Positions 10,711-19,245 of a DNA stretch of 64,000 bases are shown in pieces; within the stretch, counting starts at the first letter, position 1; each line of letters starts with the position of its first letter. The stretch is from Lachnospiraceae bacterium MD308. GTDB lineage: Bacteria; Bacillota; Clostridia; Lachnospirales; Lachnospiraceae. The notes under the pieces are model-generated. The model was not told the origin of the DNA. It saw nothing but the letters and a program-made list of their open reading frames with translations, and did not search any database. The translations under genes and the position numbers were made by a program. The stretch lies in NCBI GenBank assembly GCA_010206225.2, contig VIQU02000017.1, positions 66,769 through 130,768 of the forward strand, read 5' to 3'.

Positions 10711-11487
10711 TTACCGCTCTTCCTTCAGCTTTTCAAGTTCAGTGAACACATAGTCGTTCACAACCTTAATATAGGTTCCCTTCATACCGGAAGAACGCGA
10801 TTCGATCACACCTGCACTCTCGAATTTGCGCAGCGCGTTCACAATGACAGAACGTGTAATCCCTACCCGGTCCGCCACTTTGCTGGCAACAAGGATACCT
10901 TCCATCCCTTCGAGCTCTTCAAAAATATGAATGATCGCTTCCAGTTCGGAAAAAGAAAGGGTACTGATCGCCGACTGAACAATATGCTCCTTTCTTGTCT
11001 CCTCTGCATTCTCCTCATTGACAGAGCGCAGCATCTCAAGCCCTACCACAGTTGTTCCGTATTCACTCAGAATAATGTCGTCAATCTCATACAGCGCATC
11101 TTTCTTATAGATAAAAAGCGTCCCGAGACGTTCTCCCGCTATATCGATCGGGCTGATCAGCGCCTGATAGTGTTCTACGATCCCTTTCGAAAATCCAAGC
11201 GTCTCAAGATTGACATTCTCCTTCGTGGAAAGAACAATGAGGAAACGTTCATTCAGATGAAAATCAATATGCTTACCCACATCCTTCTCTATCAGTTCCT
11301 CGATATATGGAACGCCCTCGCATTTACTCCCGCCAAGCACTTTCCCTTTCTTACTGACAACCAGCACATTAGAATCCAGAATATCTGTCAATACATCGCA
11401 GATATCGTTAAAAACAACCTTGCTCGAATTATTGTTGTGAAGCAATTTATTAATTTTTCTCGTTTTATCTAACAATTGTACACTCAT
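10711..11487 (-). CDS. codY: GTP-sensing global transcriptional regulator CodY
   Basis: CodY represses stationary-phase, amino-acid and virulence genes when GTP and branched-chain amino acids are plentiful. The 258-residue length equals the family norm. An N-terminal GAF-type sensor domain covers about 1-155, beginning SVQLLDKTRKINKLL. A winged-helix domain follows, with VASKVADRVGITRSVIVNALRKF as its helix-turn-helix. The frame opens at 11541, but GGAGG places the start at ATG 11487. Its promoter carries a CodY-box-like sequence, suggesting autoregulation. The order comM-dprA-topA-codY is familiar in Firmicutes. Confidence 0.97.
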   Translation of the reverse strand: MSVQLLDKTRKINKLLHNNNSSKVVFNDICDVLTDILDSNVLVVSKKGKVLGGSKCEGVPYIEELIEKDVGKHIDFHLNERFLIVLSTKENVNLETLGFSKGIVEHYQALISPIDIAGERLGTLFIYKKDALYEIDDIILSEYGTTVVGLEMLRSVNEENAEETRKEHIVQSAISTLSFSELEAIIHIFEELEGMEGILVASKVADRVGITRSVIVNALRKFESAGVIESRSSGMKGTYIKVVNDYVFTELEKLKEER

Positions 11488-11512
11488 ACGTTTTCCTCCG
11501 TTCTTTAGCGTA

Positions 11513-11541
11513 ATATTATCACATAATTTTCGAACATTCAA
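11513..11541 (-). promoter_or_regulatory. codY promoter with CodY-box-like palindrome
   Basis: On the minus strand -35 TTGAAT (11536-11541) and -10 TAATAT (11513-11518) are 17 bases apart. Plus-strand AATTTTCGAACATT (11525-11538) differs from the CodY consensus AATTTTCWGAAAATT by one deleted base and one substitution, and it covers the spacer. Confidence 0.55.
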
Positions 11542-11587
11542 TAAATTTTACACATAATTTTATTCTTTTTGTAATTCCTGATCTTTT

Positions 11588-13678
11588 CTAATCTGCTTCT
11601 GCTTTTCTGTTGTCGGATTTATTCTCCACATATCCACACTGCTCATTACCGCAGCATAGTTTATTCCCTTTTTCCACCATATAACTTTTGCAGCGTGGAC
11701 ATTTTTTTTCAGACGGTTTTTGCCACGACATAAAACTGCATTCCGGATTATCCTCACATCCGTAATATTTACGGCCTTTCTTTGTCTTTCTCAAGACAAC
11801 ATCCTTGCCGCACTCCGGACATTTCACACCGATTTTTTCAAGATATGGCTTCGTGTTCCTGCATTCCGGAAAACCGGGACAGGCTAAGAATTTTCCGTGA
11901 GGTCCGTATTTGATCACCATATTGCGTCCGCACTGCTCACAGACCACATCCGTCACTTCATCTTCAATTTTGACCGTCTCAAGTTCTTCTTCGGCATGTT
12001 TTACTGCTTCTTCAATATCTGGATAGAAATTCTCGATAATCGTCTTCCATTTCACTTTGCCTTCCGCAACTCCGTCCAAAAGACTTTCCATATTGGCAGT
12101 AAAATTCACATCTACGATCGTCGGAAATGACTGCTTCATCATATTGTTCACAACTTCGCCGATCTCTGTCAGGTACAGATTCTTATTCTCCTTTGCCACA
12201 TATCTGCGGTTAATGATCGTGGAAATCGTCGGAGCATAGGTACTCGGCCGTCCAATGCCAAGTTCCTCTAATGTCTTTACAAGCGCCGCTTCTGTATAAT
12301 GGGCCGGCGGCTGCGTAAAATGCTGCTTACTCTCAAAACTTTCCTTCGTAAGAACAGAATCTTTATCAAGTCCCTTTAACAGTACGCTGCTCTCTTCCTT
12401 TCCTTCCCCGGCCTCCGTATAGACTGACCGGAAACCCTCGAAAGAAAGTCTGGAAGCCGCCACTGAAAACCGATACTTTCCCGCACCGATTTTCACAGAC
12501 GTTGTCTCATATTTTGCGGGCTGCATCCTGCTGGCCACAAAACGCTTCCATATAAGCTGGTAGAGCCTGAACTGATCTCTGGTCAGGGAATCCTTCACCA
12601 CTGCAGGTGTTCTCGACACATCTGTCGGACGGATCGCCTCATGAGCATCCTGAATCTTCTTCCCATCTGCTCCCTTTGATTTTCCTTCCGCCACGAACGA
12701 ATCACCATACTGTTCTTTAATATATTCGCGCACATTCCTGTCCGCTTCCTCAGACACCCTTGTGGAGTCCGTACGCAGATAAGTAATGAGCCCAACCGTT
12801 CCATTGCCCCGAAGATCAATTCCCTCATAAAGCTGCTGTGCGATCCGCATTGTCTTAGCAGTGGCAAAATTGAGTCCTTTCGATGCTTCCTGCTGCAAAG
12901 TGCTCGTTGTAAAAGGCACCGGCGACTTTTTTGTCCGCTCGCCCTTTTTCACCTCGTCTACTACGAACTGCGCAAGGTCTATTTCCTTTATGATCTGTTC
13001 CATCTCCTCTTTAGAACGGATCGTCACCTTCTGATCTTCTGTCCCGTAGAATTTTGCCGTCAAAGGCTTTCTCTCGCCCTTCACCTTAAGACAGACGTCC
13101 AGCGTCCAGTATTCTTCTGGAATGAACAGGTTAATCTCTTCCTCCCGGTCTGCGATGATCCTTAAGGCAACCGACTGGACGCGCCCCGCACTTAAGCCTC
13201 TCTTCACCTTTGCCCATAAAAGCGGACTGATTCGATAACCTACTACTCTGTCCAGCATACGTCTGGCTTGCTGGGCATCGACCAGATCCATATCAATCTC
13301 TCTTGCATTTTTCAGCGAAGCTTTTACCGCATTTTTTGTTATCTCATTGAAGCTGATGCGATACATCTTCTTATCCTCCAGCTTCAGCGCCTTGGATAGA
13401 TGCCATGAAATCGCTTCTCCCTCCCGGTCCGGGTCAGTTGCAAGATATATCTTATCCGCTTTTTTAACTTCCTTGCGCAGATTTGCAAGGATCTCCCCTT
13501 TTCCGCGAATCGTAATATATTTTGGTTCAAAATCATGCTCGACATCAATCCCGAGCTGACTTTTCGGCAGATCCCTTACATGCCCGTTCGATGCGGTCAC
13601 CACATAATTGCTTCCCAAAAATTTTTTAATTGTCTTAACCTTGGCAGGCGACTCTACGATCACAAGATATCTAGCCAT
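11588..13678 (-). CDS. topA: DNA topoisomerase I (type IA)
   Basis: TopA relaxes negative supercoils. The 696-residue protein begins with a Toprim domain (VIVESPAKVKTIKKFLG, then TDPDREGEAISWHL with acidic metal ligands). The catalytic tyrosine lies in GLITYLRTDSTRVS near residue 300. The C-terminus has three zinc-ribbon repeats starting at CEQCGRNM, CPECGKDV and CPRCKSYM, all with four cysteines, as in other Clostridia. GGAGG precedes ATG 13678. It lies between dprA and codY on the same strand with short gaps. Confidence 0.97.
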   Translation of the reverse strand: MARYLVIVESPAKVKTIKKFLGSNYVVTASNGHVRDLPKSQLGIDVEHDFEPKYITIRGKGEILANLRKEVKKADKIYLATDPDREGEAISWHLSKALKLEDKKMYRISFNEITKNAVKASLKNAREIDMDLVDAQQARRMLDRVVGYRISPLLWAKVKRGLSAGRVQSVALRIIADREEEINLFIPEEYWTLDVCLKVKGERKPLTAKFYGTEDQKVTIRSKEEMEQIIKEIDLAQFVVDEVKKGERTKKSPVPFTTSTLQQEASKGLNFATAKTMRIAQQLYEGIDLRGNGTVGLITYLRTDSTRVSEEADRNVREYIKEQYGDSFVAEGKSKGADGKKIQDAHEAIRPTDVSRTPAVVKDSLTRDQFRLYQLIWKRFVASRMQPAKYETTSVKIGAGKYRFSVAASRLSFEGFRSVYTEAGEGKEESSVLLKGLDKDSVLTKESFESKQHFTQPPAHYTEAALVKTLEELGIGRPSTYAPTISTIINRRYVAKENKNLYLTEIGEVVNNMMKQSFPTIVDVNFTANMESLLDGVAEGKVKWKTIIENFYPDIEEAVKHAEEELETVKIEDEVTDVVCEQCGRNMVIKYGPHGKFLACPGFPECRNTKPYLEKIGVKCPECGKDVVLRKTKKGRKYYGCEDNPECSFMSWQKPSEKKCPRCKSYMVEKGNKLCCGNEQCGYVENKSDNRKAEAD

Positions 13679-13706
13679 AAAATTACTTCCTCCACTGTGA
13701 ATTTAT

Positions 13707-14780
13707 TTAAATTCTCACATAATAGTTTTTAGAAATTTCTTTCGCCATCCCCTGTAATTCCAGAGTGATCAAATGTTCCAGAACTTCCCTCGCCGAAAGA
13801 TGTGTTTCTTTCGATAAACAATCTATGTCTTTCGGTGTAAAACCGAGACAACTATACACTAAATTTTCTGTTGTTTCAAGCTTTTTTTTATTTTTGTTTA
13901 TTATTTGCAAGTCTTTTAGACATTTGATATCCATTTCGTCTAACAAATCTTCCGGCGAAATCAATATTCCCGCCCCCTGCTGAATAAGCCGGTGGCACCC
14001 TTGACTTAAAGGGCTTGCCGCCGGTCCCGGCAGCGCGTACACATCCTTCCCCTGTTCAAGCGCCATATCCGCGGTTATCAGAGAACCGCTCCGCTCCTTT
14101 GCCTCTATTACAAGCACCACGTCCGACAATGCACTGATAATCCGGTTTCTTGCCGGAAAATATCCGGGAAGCGGCTTAGTGCCCGGTATCTGTTCAGAGA
14201 TGATCCCGCCTTCCCTCTGCAGATCCATATAAAGACCAAAATTTTCTCTCGGATAGCAGATATCCACGCCGCATCCTAACACTCCATAGGTTCTCCCGTT
14301 CCCATTCAATGCGCCTCTCTGGCCAAATCCATCGATCCCTCTGGCCATACCGCTGATGATCTGCACTCCTGCTTTCGCCAGCTTCTCTCCATATTGTAAC
14401 GCCATCTCTTCCCCATAGTTCGTACATCTCCTTGCTCCCACAATTGCCGCGGAGGTCTTCTCCTCTTTTGGGAGCTTTCCTTTTACATAAAGAGCATAGG
14501 GCGGATTCTGAATCCTTTTCACCCTCTTCGGATACTTTTCCGAAAAATAAGGCACAAAAGAAATCCCCTGTTCTCCCATCCGAACATACTCTGCGCGGAT
14601 ATCTTTTTCTTTCACCCCTGTAACTGTCTGTACTTCTTTTTCCTTTAGAATGCCCGTTGCCCGCAGTTCTCTTTCTTCTATATTATATATCTCTTCTGCG
14701 CTTTTGAATTTCTCCCGCAAAAGTCTTTTCTTTCCTGCAGATATCCCATAAAGGGATGCCAGCCAGTATTCATACATCAT
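13707..14780 (-). CDS. dprA: DNA-processing protein DprA (Smf)
   Basis: DprA loads RecA onto incoming single-stranded DNA during natural transformation. The 357-residue protein has an N-terminal helical domain, the Rossmann-like core (AAIVGARRCTNYGEEMA, ISGMARGIDGFGQRGAL, SGSLITADMALEQGKDVYALPG), and a C-terminal winged-helix domain that includes KDIDCLSKETHLSAREVLEHL. Its ribosome-binding site lies inside the last codons of comM, so the two genes are coupled. DprA is widespread even in species not known to be competent, so its presence does not prove transformation. Confidence 0.96.
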   Translation of the reverse strand: MMYEYWLASLYGISAGKKRLLREKFKSAEEIYNIEERELRATGILKEKEVQTVTGVKEKDIRAEYVRMGEQGISFVPYFSEKYPKRVKRIQNPPYALYVKGKLPKEEKTSAAIVGARRCTNYGEEMALQYGEKLAKAGVQIISGMARGIDGFGQRGALNGNGRTYGVLGCGVDICYPRENFGLYMDLQREGGIISEQIPGTKPLPGYFPARNRIISALSDVVLVIEAKERSGSLITADMALEQGKDVYALPGPAASPLSQGCHRLIQQGAGILISPEDLLDEMDIKCLKDLQIINKNKKKLETTENLVYSCLGFTPKDIDCLSKETHLSAREVLEHLITLELQGMAKEISKNYYVRI

Positions 14781-14786
14781 ATGCAG

Positions 14787-16322
14787 TTACCTCCCCCAAT
14801 ATTTCTTATCCACCGTCCGGTATCCTATTGCTTCCTTCAGATGCGGCATACCAATTTCTCCTCCGCCCTCCATATCCGCAATCGTCCTTGCCACCTTAAG
14901 AATCTTATGATAGGTTCTGGCTGTCAGGCTAAGCGCGGTAAATGCCTGTTTCATCAGCTCCTCTTCCCCACTCCCTAAACAGCAGAATTTTTCTATCTGT
15001 CCAACACTCAGCATAGAATTGCTCCAAACTCCCGTCCCCTCATACCTCTTTTGCTGAATGTTCCTCGCCGCTTCCACTCTCTTCCGTATATCGGCTGACG
15101 TCTCCTGTCTGATGTTCTCCCGAATTTCTTCATATTGGATCCTCGGAACTTCCATACAGATATCGATCCGGTCTAAAAATGGCTGACTGACACGAGAAAG
15201 ATACTGCTGCATCTGCCATGGTGTACAGCTGCATCTTGAAAAATCAGGAAAATTGCCGCAGGGACATGGATTCATCGCGGCAGCAAGCATAAAGTTAGAT
15301 GGAAACACATAATTTCCATGTGCCCTGTTGATATGGATTTTCCGCTCCTCCAGAGGTTGTCTTAGCACCTCCAGCACAGATTTTTTAAATTCCGCCAACT
15401 CGTCCAAAAACAGTACGCCGCCATGAGCCAGACTGATCTCTCCCGGAGACGGTATGAGTCCTCCGCCGGCCAATGCAGACTTTGTCACCGTATGATGTAC
15501 ACTCCTAAAAGGTCTGCCTGTAATAAGCGGACGTTCTTTATCCACCAGCCCAAGCACACTGTATATCTTTGTGATCTCCAGACTCTCGGCATGGGAAGGA
15601 GACGGCAGGATCGTTGGAATCCTCTGCGCGATCATAGACTTCCCGCTGCCCGGAGGCCCGATTAATAACAGATTATGTCCGCCTGACACTGCCACCTCCA
15701 CAGCTCGCTTCACGGATTCTTGTCCCTGAATATCTGAAAAATCAACCGTACCTGTCGGCGGATTCGCATACATTTCCCACTGGCTGCCGCTCTCCGGAAG
15801 TATCCTTGTCTCTCCCTTCAGATATTCCACTGCCTGTCTGAGACTCTCAACCCCGATAATCTGTATTCCCTCTGTCAAAGCGCCCTCAGGGGCATTGCCT
15901 TTTGGAAGTATACATCGGTCACACCCCATCTTTTTTGCCTCCGCAACGATTGGCAGTATTCCTTTCACTTCCCTGACTCTCCCATCCAGACTCATCTCCC
16001 CGACCACAACTGTATTCTTAAGTCTCTCTGCCGTAAGCTCTCCTAATGCCGAAAGCAATGACAGCGCGATAGGAAGATCGAAGGACGCGCCCCTTTTTCT
16101 GACTGTTGCCGGAGCCAGATTAATGATAATCTTCTTTGCCGGAATCTGTATTCCCGAATTACGAACGGCGGTTCTCACCCGTTCCGAAGCCTCCTTTACT
16201 TCCGCGGAAAGATACCCTACCATATGGAATACCGGAAGTCCGTTGCTGATATCCGCCTCCACATGAACCGGTTCTACATGCAGCCCTTCAATGGCCGCAG
16301 ACATTACTGTGCTGAATGACAT
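14787..16322 (-). CDS. comM: YifB/ComM-family Mg-chelatase-like AAA+ ATPase
   Basis: ComM-type helicases promote branch migration during integration of transforming DNA in Vibrio; the role in Clostridia is inferred. The 511-residue protein has an N-terminal S5-like/Lon-like domain (about 1-170), an AAA+ core with Walker A GPPGSGKSMIAQRIP and Walker B GGVLFLDELAEF, a zinc-finger-like CPCGNFPDFSRCSC segment, and a C-terminal Mg-chelatase domain. AAAGGGG is spaced for the ATG at 16322 rather than the GTG six bases upstream. Confidence 0.95.
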   Translation of the reverse strand: MSFSTVMSAAIEGLHVEPVHVEADISNGLPVFHMVGYLSAEVKEASERVRTAVRNSGIQIPAKKIIINLAPATVRKRGASFDLPIALSLLSALGELTAERLKNTVVVGEMSLDGRVREVKGILPIVAEAKKMGCDRCILPKGNAPEGALTEGIQIIGVESLRQAVEYLKGETRILPESGSQWEMYANPPTGTVDFSDIQGQESVKRAVEVAVSGGHNLLLIGPPGSGKSMIAQRIPTILPSPSHAESLEITKIYSVLGLVDKERPLITGRPFRSVHHTVTKSALAGGGLIPSPGEISLAHGGVLFLDELAEFKKSVLEVLRQPLEERKIHINRAHGNYVFPSNFMLAAAMNPCPCGNFPDFSRCSCTPWQMQQYLSRVSQPFLDRIDICMEVPRIQYEEIRENIRQETSADIRKRVEAARNIQQKRYEGTGVWSNSMLSVGQIEKFCCLGSGEEELMKQAFTALSLTARTYHKILKVARTIADMEGGGEIGMPHLKEAIGYRTVDKKYWGR

Positions 16323-16394
16323 CTGCACACCCCTTTCTTAGATTGTAATGATAAATTGTGATGATTGCGGCCGATACAGCCTTTGAAAATTACC

Positions 16395-16428
16395 GGAAAC
16401 CGATCGGGGGAAGCCGCCCCCTGTTTCC
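16395..16428 (-). other. Stable two-part hairpin in the comM leader
   Basis: GGAAAC (16395-16400) pairs with GTTTCC (16423-16428), and GGGGG (16406-16410) pairs with CCCCC (16417-16421). The hairpin lies between the sigK terminator and comM. There is no clean U-tract after it, so it may be a leader structure or an mRNA-stabilising element. Confidence 0.5.
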
Positions 16429-16502
16429 AGAAATGTGAGATAATTCTATCCGAATTACGGACAGATGTCAACCATATTTTGATAATACCAGTTTAAATAC
16501 TG

Positions 16503-16521
16503 AAAAGGGGGTTTAACCCCC
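16503..16521 (-). terminator. Terminator downstream of sigK
   Basis: GGGGG (16507-16511) and CCCCC (16517-16521) form a short GC stem, with two more possible A-T pairs. The minus-strand reading continues into TTTTCAG. It starts about ten bases after the sigK stop codon. Confidence 0.75.
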
Positions 16522-16531
16522 ATCTCAAGCT

Positions 16532-17149
16532 CTAAAAATATTCACGCAGTTTTTCGATCGCACTTTTTTCGATTCTTGAAACATAAGAACGAGAGATGCC
16601 AAGTTGTTTTGCTATCTCCCGCTGTGTATATTCCTCCTCATTATACAGGCCATATCTCATCTTAAGAACCAGACGCTCTCTTGACGACAGCTCAGACTCT
16701 ACTTTCTGGTAGAGCATCTTAATATCATCCTTAAGCTCTGCCTTCCGATGAGCGTCATCTTCATCCGTCTCAATAATATCAAACAACTGTATCTCATTAC
16801 CTTCCCTGTCTGTTCCGATCGGTTCATAGAGAGAGATTTCTCTGGAGGTTTTCTTTTTTGCCCTAAAATGCATCAGTATCTCATTCTCGATACATCTTGC
16901 CGCATAGGTTCCAAGCCTTACACTCTTATCTGGGTTAAATGTGACGACTGCCTTGATCAGTCCGATCGTCCCGACAGATAAAAGGTCTTCGTTATCCTCC
17001 TCCAATGTCTGGTATTTTTTAACGATATGGGCCACAAGGCGCAGATTCCTTTCAATCAGAATATGCTTTGCCTCCAGGTCACCCTCCGTATATTTTTGCA
17101 TGTAATAAGTTTCTTCAGCAGCGGTGAGAGGTTGGGGAAATGATTTCAA
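16532..17149 (-). CDS. sigK: Late mother-cell sporulation sigma factor SigK, without pro-sequence
   Basis: SigK directs late mother-cell transcription (coat, cortex and lysis genes). The protein begins FPQPLTAAEETYYM, and region 2 contains ERNLRLVAHIVKKYQ, TIGLIKAV and TYAARCIENEILMHFRA. Region 4 contains TQREIAKQLGISRSYVSRIEKSAIEKL. These match Bacillus SigK closely, including the EGNEI segment. The frame allows GTG 17158, but AAGAGGTG best fits TTG 17149; both give only a few residues before the conserved FPQPL. The cleavable membrane pro-sequence of Bacillus SigK is therefore absent, as is known for Clostridioides difficile. The gene is intact, with no skin-type insertion. Confidence 0.93.
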   Translation of the reverse strand: MKSFPQPLTAAEETYYMQKYTEGDLEAKHILIERNLRLVAHIVKKYQTLEEDNEDLLSVGTIGLIKAVVTFNPDKSVRLGTYAARCIENEILMHFRAKKKTSREISLYEPIGTDREGNEIQLFDIIETDEDDAHRKAELKDDIKMLYQKVESELSSRERLVLKMRYGLYNEEEYTQREIAKQLGISRSYVSRIEKSAIEKLREYF

Positions 17150-17203
17150 AAAAAGCACCTCTTGGCATACTTAATAATATTGTATGTGTGAGAGGGGGGT
17201 TTT

Positions 17204-17329
17204 GTGCTTTTCCATGTTTTTTTAATTTAGTGGGTGAGGCACAGCCCTGCCAGAGCATATTTCTACGGAACCGCGCTTTCGCACTGGCCGAGTTGTGCCG
17301 CGAAGTGTATTAAAATACCGGAAAAGCAC
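17204..17329. repeat. Palindromic, MITE-like or structured-RNA element
   Basis: A perfect 10-base inverted repeat bounds a 126-base unit: GTGCTTTTCC (17204-17213) and GGAAAAGCAC (17320-17329). Inside it, GGCACA (17239-17244) pairs with TGTGCC (17294-17299), GCCAG (17249-17253) pairs with CTGGC (17284-17288), and GCGCTTTCGC forms a small hairpin at the centre. The result is one long interrupted stem. It holds no open frame of note. It could be a dispersed miniature repeat or a non-coding RNA in the sigK-U32 gap. I see no clear target-site duplication. Confidence 0.55.
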
Positions 17330-17355
17330 GAAGCTCCCTCTACATGGGAGCTTCG
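17329..17355 (-). terminator. Hairpin overlapping the stop codon of the U32 gene
   Basis: CGAAGCTCCC (17329-17338) pairs perfectly over 10 bases with GGGAGCTTCG (17346-17355), and the loop contains the stop codon. On the minus strand the stem is followed by TGCTTTTCC, a weak U-tract. It probably ends the fur-rnj-trmR-U32 transcript. Confidence 0.6.
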
Positions 17356-18575
17356 CGGCGGAGGATGTCGTAGACTTCTGCCTGTTCGGATAGTTTTACA
17401 TAGAGTACTTGTTTGGGATGGGGAGCGCTTTCCTGACTTGCGCCGTCCTCATCGGTGATACTTAAAACTGTTGCAGGAATGTTTCGGCCGTCGGGCTTCA
17501 TGATCTCAATCTCTTCGCCGACGGAGAATTTGTTGCGCTGCTCGATGCGGCAGACATTGCCGTTTGCTTCGCCTGCGATTCCGAGATAAGTGTATTCTCT
17601 TACGTAGGTATTATTGTCGTAAATCTGGCTTTCTTCACTGGGTTTTCCGAAGTAGAAGCCGGTAGTGAACTGACGGTAAGTACAGTTTGTTATCTGATTC
17701 AGGTACCACGGCATATTCTCTTTATATTTTTCGGGCGATTCCAGATAGTCGTCGATGGCTTTCCGGTAAGTTCTCGCCACTGTTGCCACGTAGAGAGCTG
17801 TTTTCATGCGTCCTTCGATCTTGAAGCTGTCGATTCCCGCCTCTACCATCTCGGGGATATGTTCAATCATGCACAGATCCTTTGAATTAAAGATGTATGT
17901 GCCGCGCTCATTTTCATAAACTGGCATATATTCACCGGGTCTCGTCTCTTCCACTACCGCATATTTCCAACGGCAGGGGTGGGTGCATGCTCCGTGATTG
18001 GCATCCCGGCCGGTAAAGAAATTACTGAGAAGGCAGCGGCCGGAATAAGAGATACACATTGCCCCATGGATAAAGCTCTCGATCTCCATCTCTTCTGGAA
18101 TATGTTCCCGGATTTCTTTGATCTCTTTTAACGACAGCTCCCTTGCAGAAACTACCCGCTTTGCACCCTGTTCCCACCAGAACCGGTAGGTGCCGTAGTT
18201 CGTGTTGTTCGCCTGCGTGCTTACATGGCGGTCGATCTCCGGGCATATTTCCTTCGCAATCATAAAAATCGCCGGATCTGCAATGATAAGTGCATCTGGT
18301 TTCAGCTCTTTTAATTCTTTCAGATATTCCTCTGCTTTCGGAAGGTCATCATTATGCGCCAGTATATTCACCGTGACATGCACTTTCACCCCTCTTTCAT
18401 GGGCAAATGCAATTCCCGCTTTCATATCATCCAAAGAAAAATTCTTTGCCTTTGCACGAAGCCCGAAAGCCTCTCCCCCGATATATACCGCATCAGCGCC
18501 GAATATGACCGCTGTCTTTAACACTTCCAGACTGCTTGCCGGAATCAAAAGTTCCGGATGTCTTTTGTCTCTCAT
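17340..18575 (-). CDS. trhP: Peptidase U32 family protein, probable tRNA uridine-5 hydroxylation enzyme (TrhP-like)
   Basis: U32-family TrhP/YegQ proteins are known to form 5-hydroxyuridine at tRNA position 34 using prephenate-dependent chemistry. The 411-residue protein starts RDKRHPELLIPASSLEVLK. It carries the iron-sulfur-type cysteine cluster in HGAMCISYSGRCLLSNFF and GACTHPCRWKY, plus FKIEGRMKTALYVA and a C-terminal beta-barrel. The long frame from 18662 overlaps trmR; ATG 18575 with GGTGA upstream is the likely start. It follows trmR directly, as yrrN/yrrO follow yrrM in Bacillus, which supports a tRNA role over proteolysis. Confidence 0.88.
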   Translation of the reverse strand: MRDKRHPELLIPASSLEVLKTAVIFGADAVYIGGEAFGLRAKAKNFSLDDMKAGIAFAHERGVKVHVTVNILAHNDDLPKAEEYLKELKELKPDALIIADPAIFMIAKEICPEIDRHVSTQANNTNYGTYRFWWEQGAKRVVSARELSLKEIKEIREHIPEEMEIESFIHGAMCISYSGRCLLSNFFTGRDANHGACTHPCRWKYAVVEETRPGEYMPVYENERGTYIFNSKDLCMIEHIPEMVEAGIDSFKIEGRMKTALYVATVARTYRKAIDDYLESPEKYKENMPWYLNQITNCTYRQFTTGFYFGKPSEESQIYDNNTYVREYTYLGIAGEANGNVCRIEQRNKFSVGEEIEIMKPDGRNIPATVLSITDEDGASQESAPHPKQVLYVKLSEQAEVYDILRREAPM

Positions 18576-18594
18576 TTCGTTCACCGTTTCTTTC

Positions 18595-19245
18595 TTATCT
18601 TCTAACGCTAAGTGCGATCCCATCCCCCAAAGGAAGGATCGACGTCTGAAGTCTATCATCATGCTTTAACTGATACAGATACTCCCGCATACGGCTGTGA
18701 ATGGTACGGTTCCTTCTCTCTACCGCAAACCGGGACTTTATGATATCGCCATCCTGCAGCACGTTATCAGACACCAGCACTCCTCCCGGCGCAAGAAGAC
18801 GTATGGCCTCCGGCATATACTGGATATACTGTCCTTTGGCAGCATCCATGAATATGAAGTCATAGGGTCCCTGAAGAGTCTTCATGATCTCCAGCGCATC
18901 CCCTTCAAGGAGCGTGATCTGCTCCTTTCGTCCCACCCGCTTAATATTTTCAAGAGCTATCGGAATACGTTTCTCATAATTTTCAATCGTTGTGATATGG
19001 CCGCCCTCCGGCATATACTCACTCATTAAAATCGCTGAAAATCCGACAGCCGCTCCTATCTCTAAGATACGAAGCGGCTTTTTCATCAGCAGGAGCACCT
19101 TTAAGAAGCTCTGTGTCTCCTTTCGGATGATCGGTACGTGTGACTCTAAAGCCTCCTGCTCTATTTTTTCAATCATATCACTCTCCGGAAGTTCCAGAGA
19201 ATGTAGATAGGTTATCGTTCTCTCATCTACAATCATCTTATACAT
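18595..19245 (-). CDS. trmR: SAM-dependent O-methyltransferase, tRNA 5-hydroxyuridine methyltransferase TrmR
   Basis: TrmR (YrrM) methylates 5-hydroxyuridine-34 to 5-methoxyuridine in Bacillus. The 216-residue class I methyltransferase has motif I ILEIGAAVGFSAILM, the acidic segment TTIENYEKR, the metal-binding motif YDFIFMDAAKGQY, and LVSDNVLQDG. The start overlaps the rnj stop codon (ATGTATAAG); an ATG three codons later is also possible. It lies between rnj and the U32 gene. The overlapping layout and the U32 partner make the TrmR assignment more likely than a generic catechol-type methyltransferase. Confidence 0.88.
   Translation of the reverse strand: MYKMIVDERTITYLHSLELPESDMIEKIEQEALESHVPIIRKETQSFLKVLLLMKKPLRILEIGAAVGFSAILMSEYMPEGGHITTIENYEKRIPIALENIKRVGRKEQITLLEGDALEIMKTLQGPYDFIFMDAAKGQYIQYMPEAIRLLAPGGVLVSDNVLQDGDIIKSRFAVERRNRTIHSRMREYLYQLKHDDRLQTSILPLGDGIALSVRR

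Noticed and set aside
16532-17158. Skin-type recombination site in sigK
   Set aside because: The gene is continuous and no recombinase or attachment repeat lies nearby.
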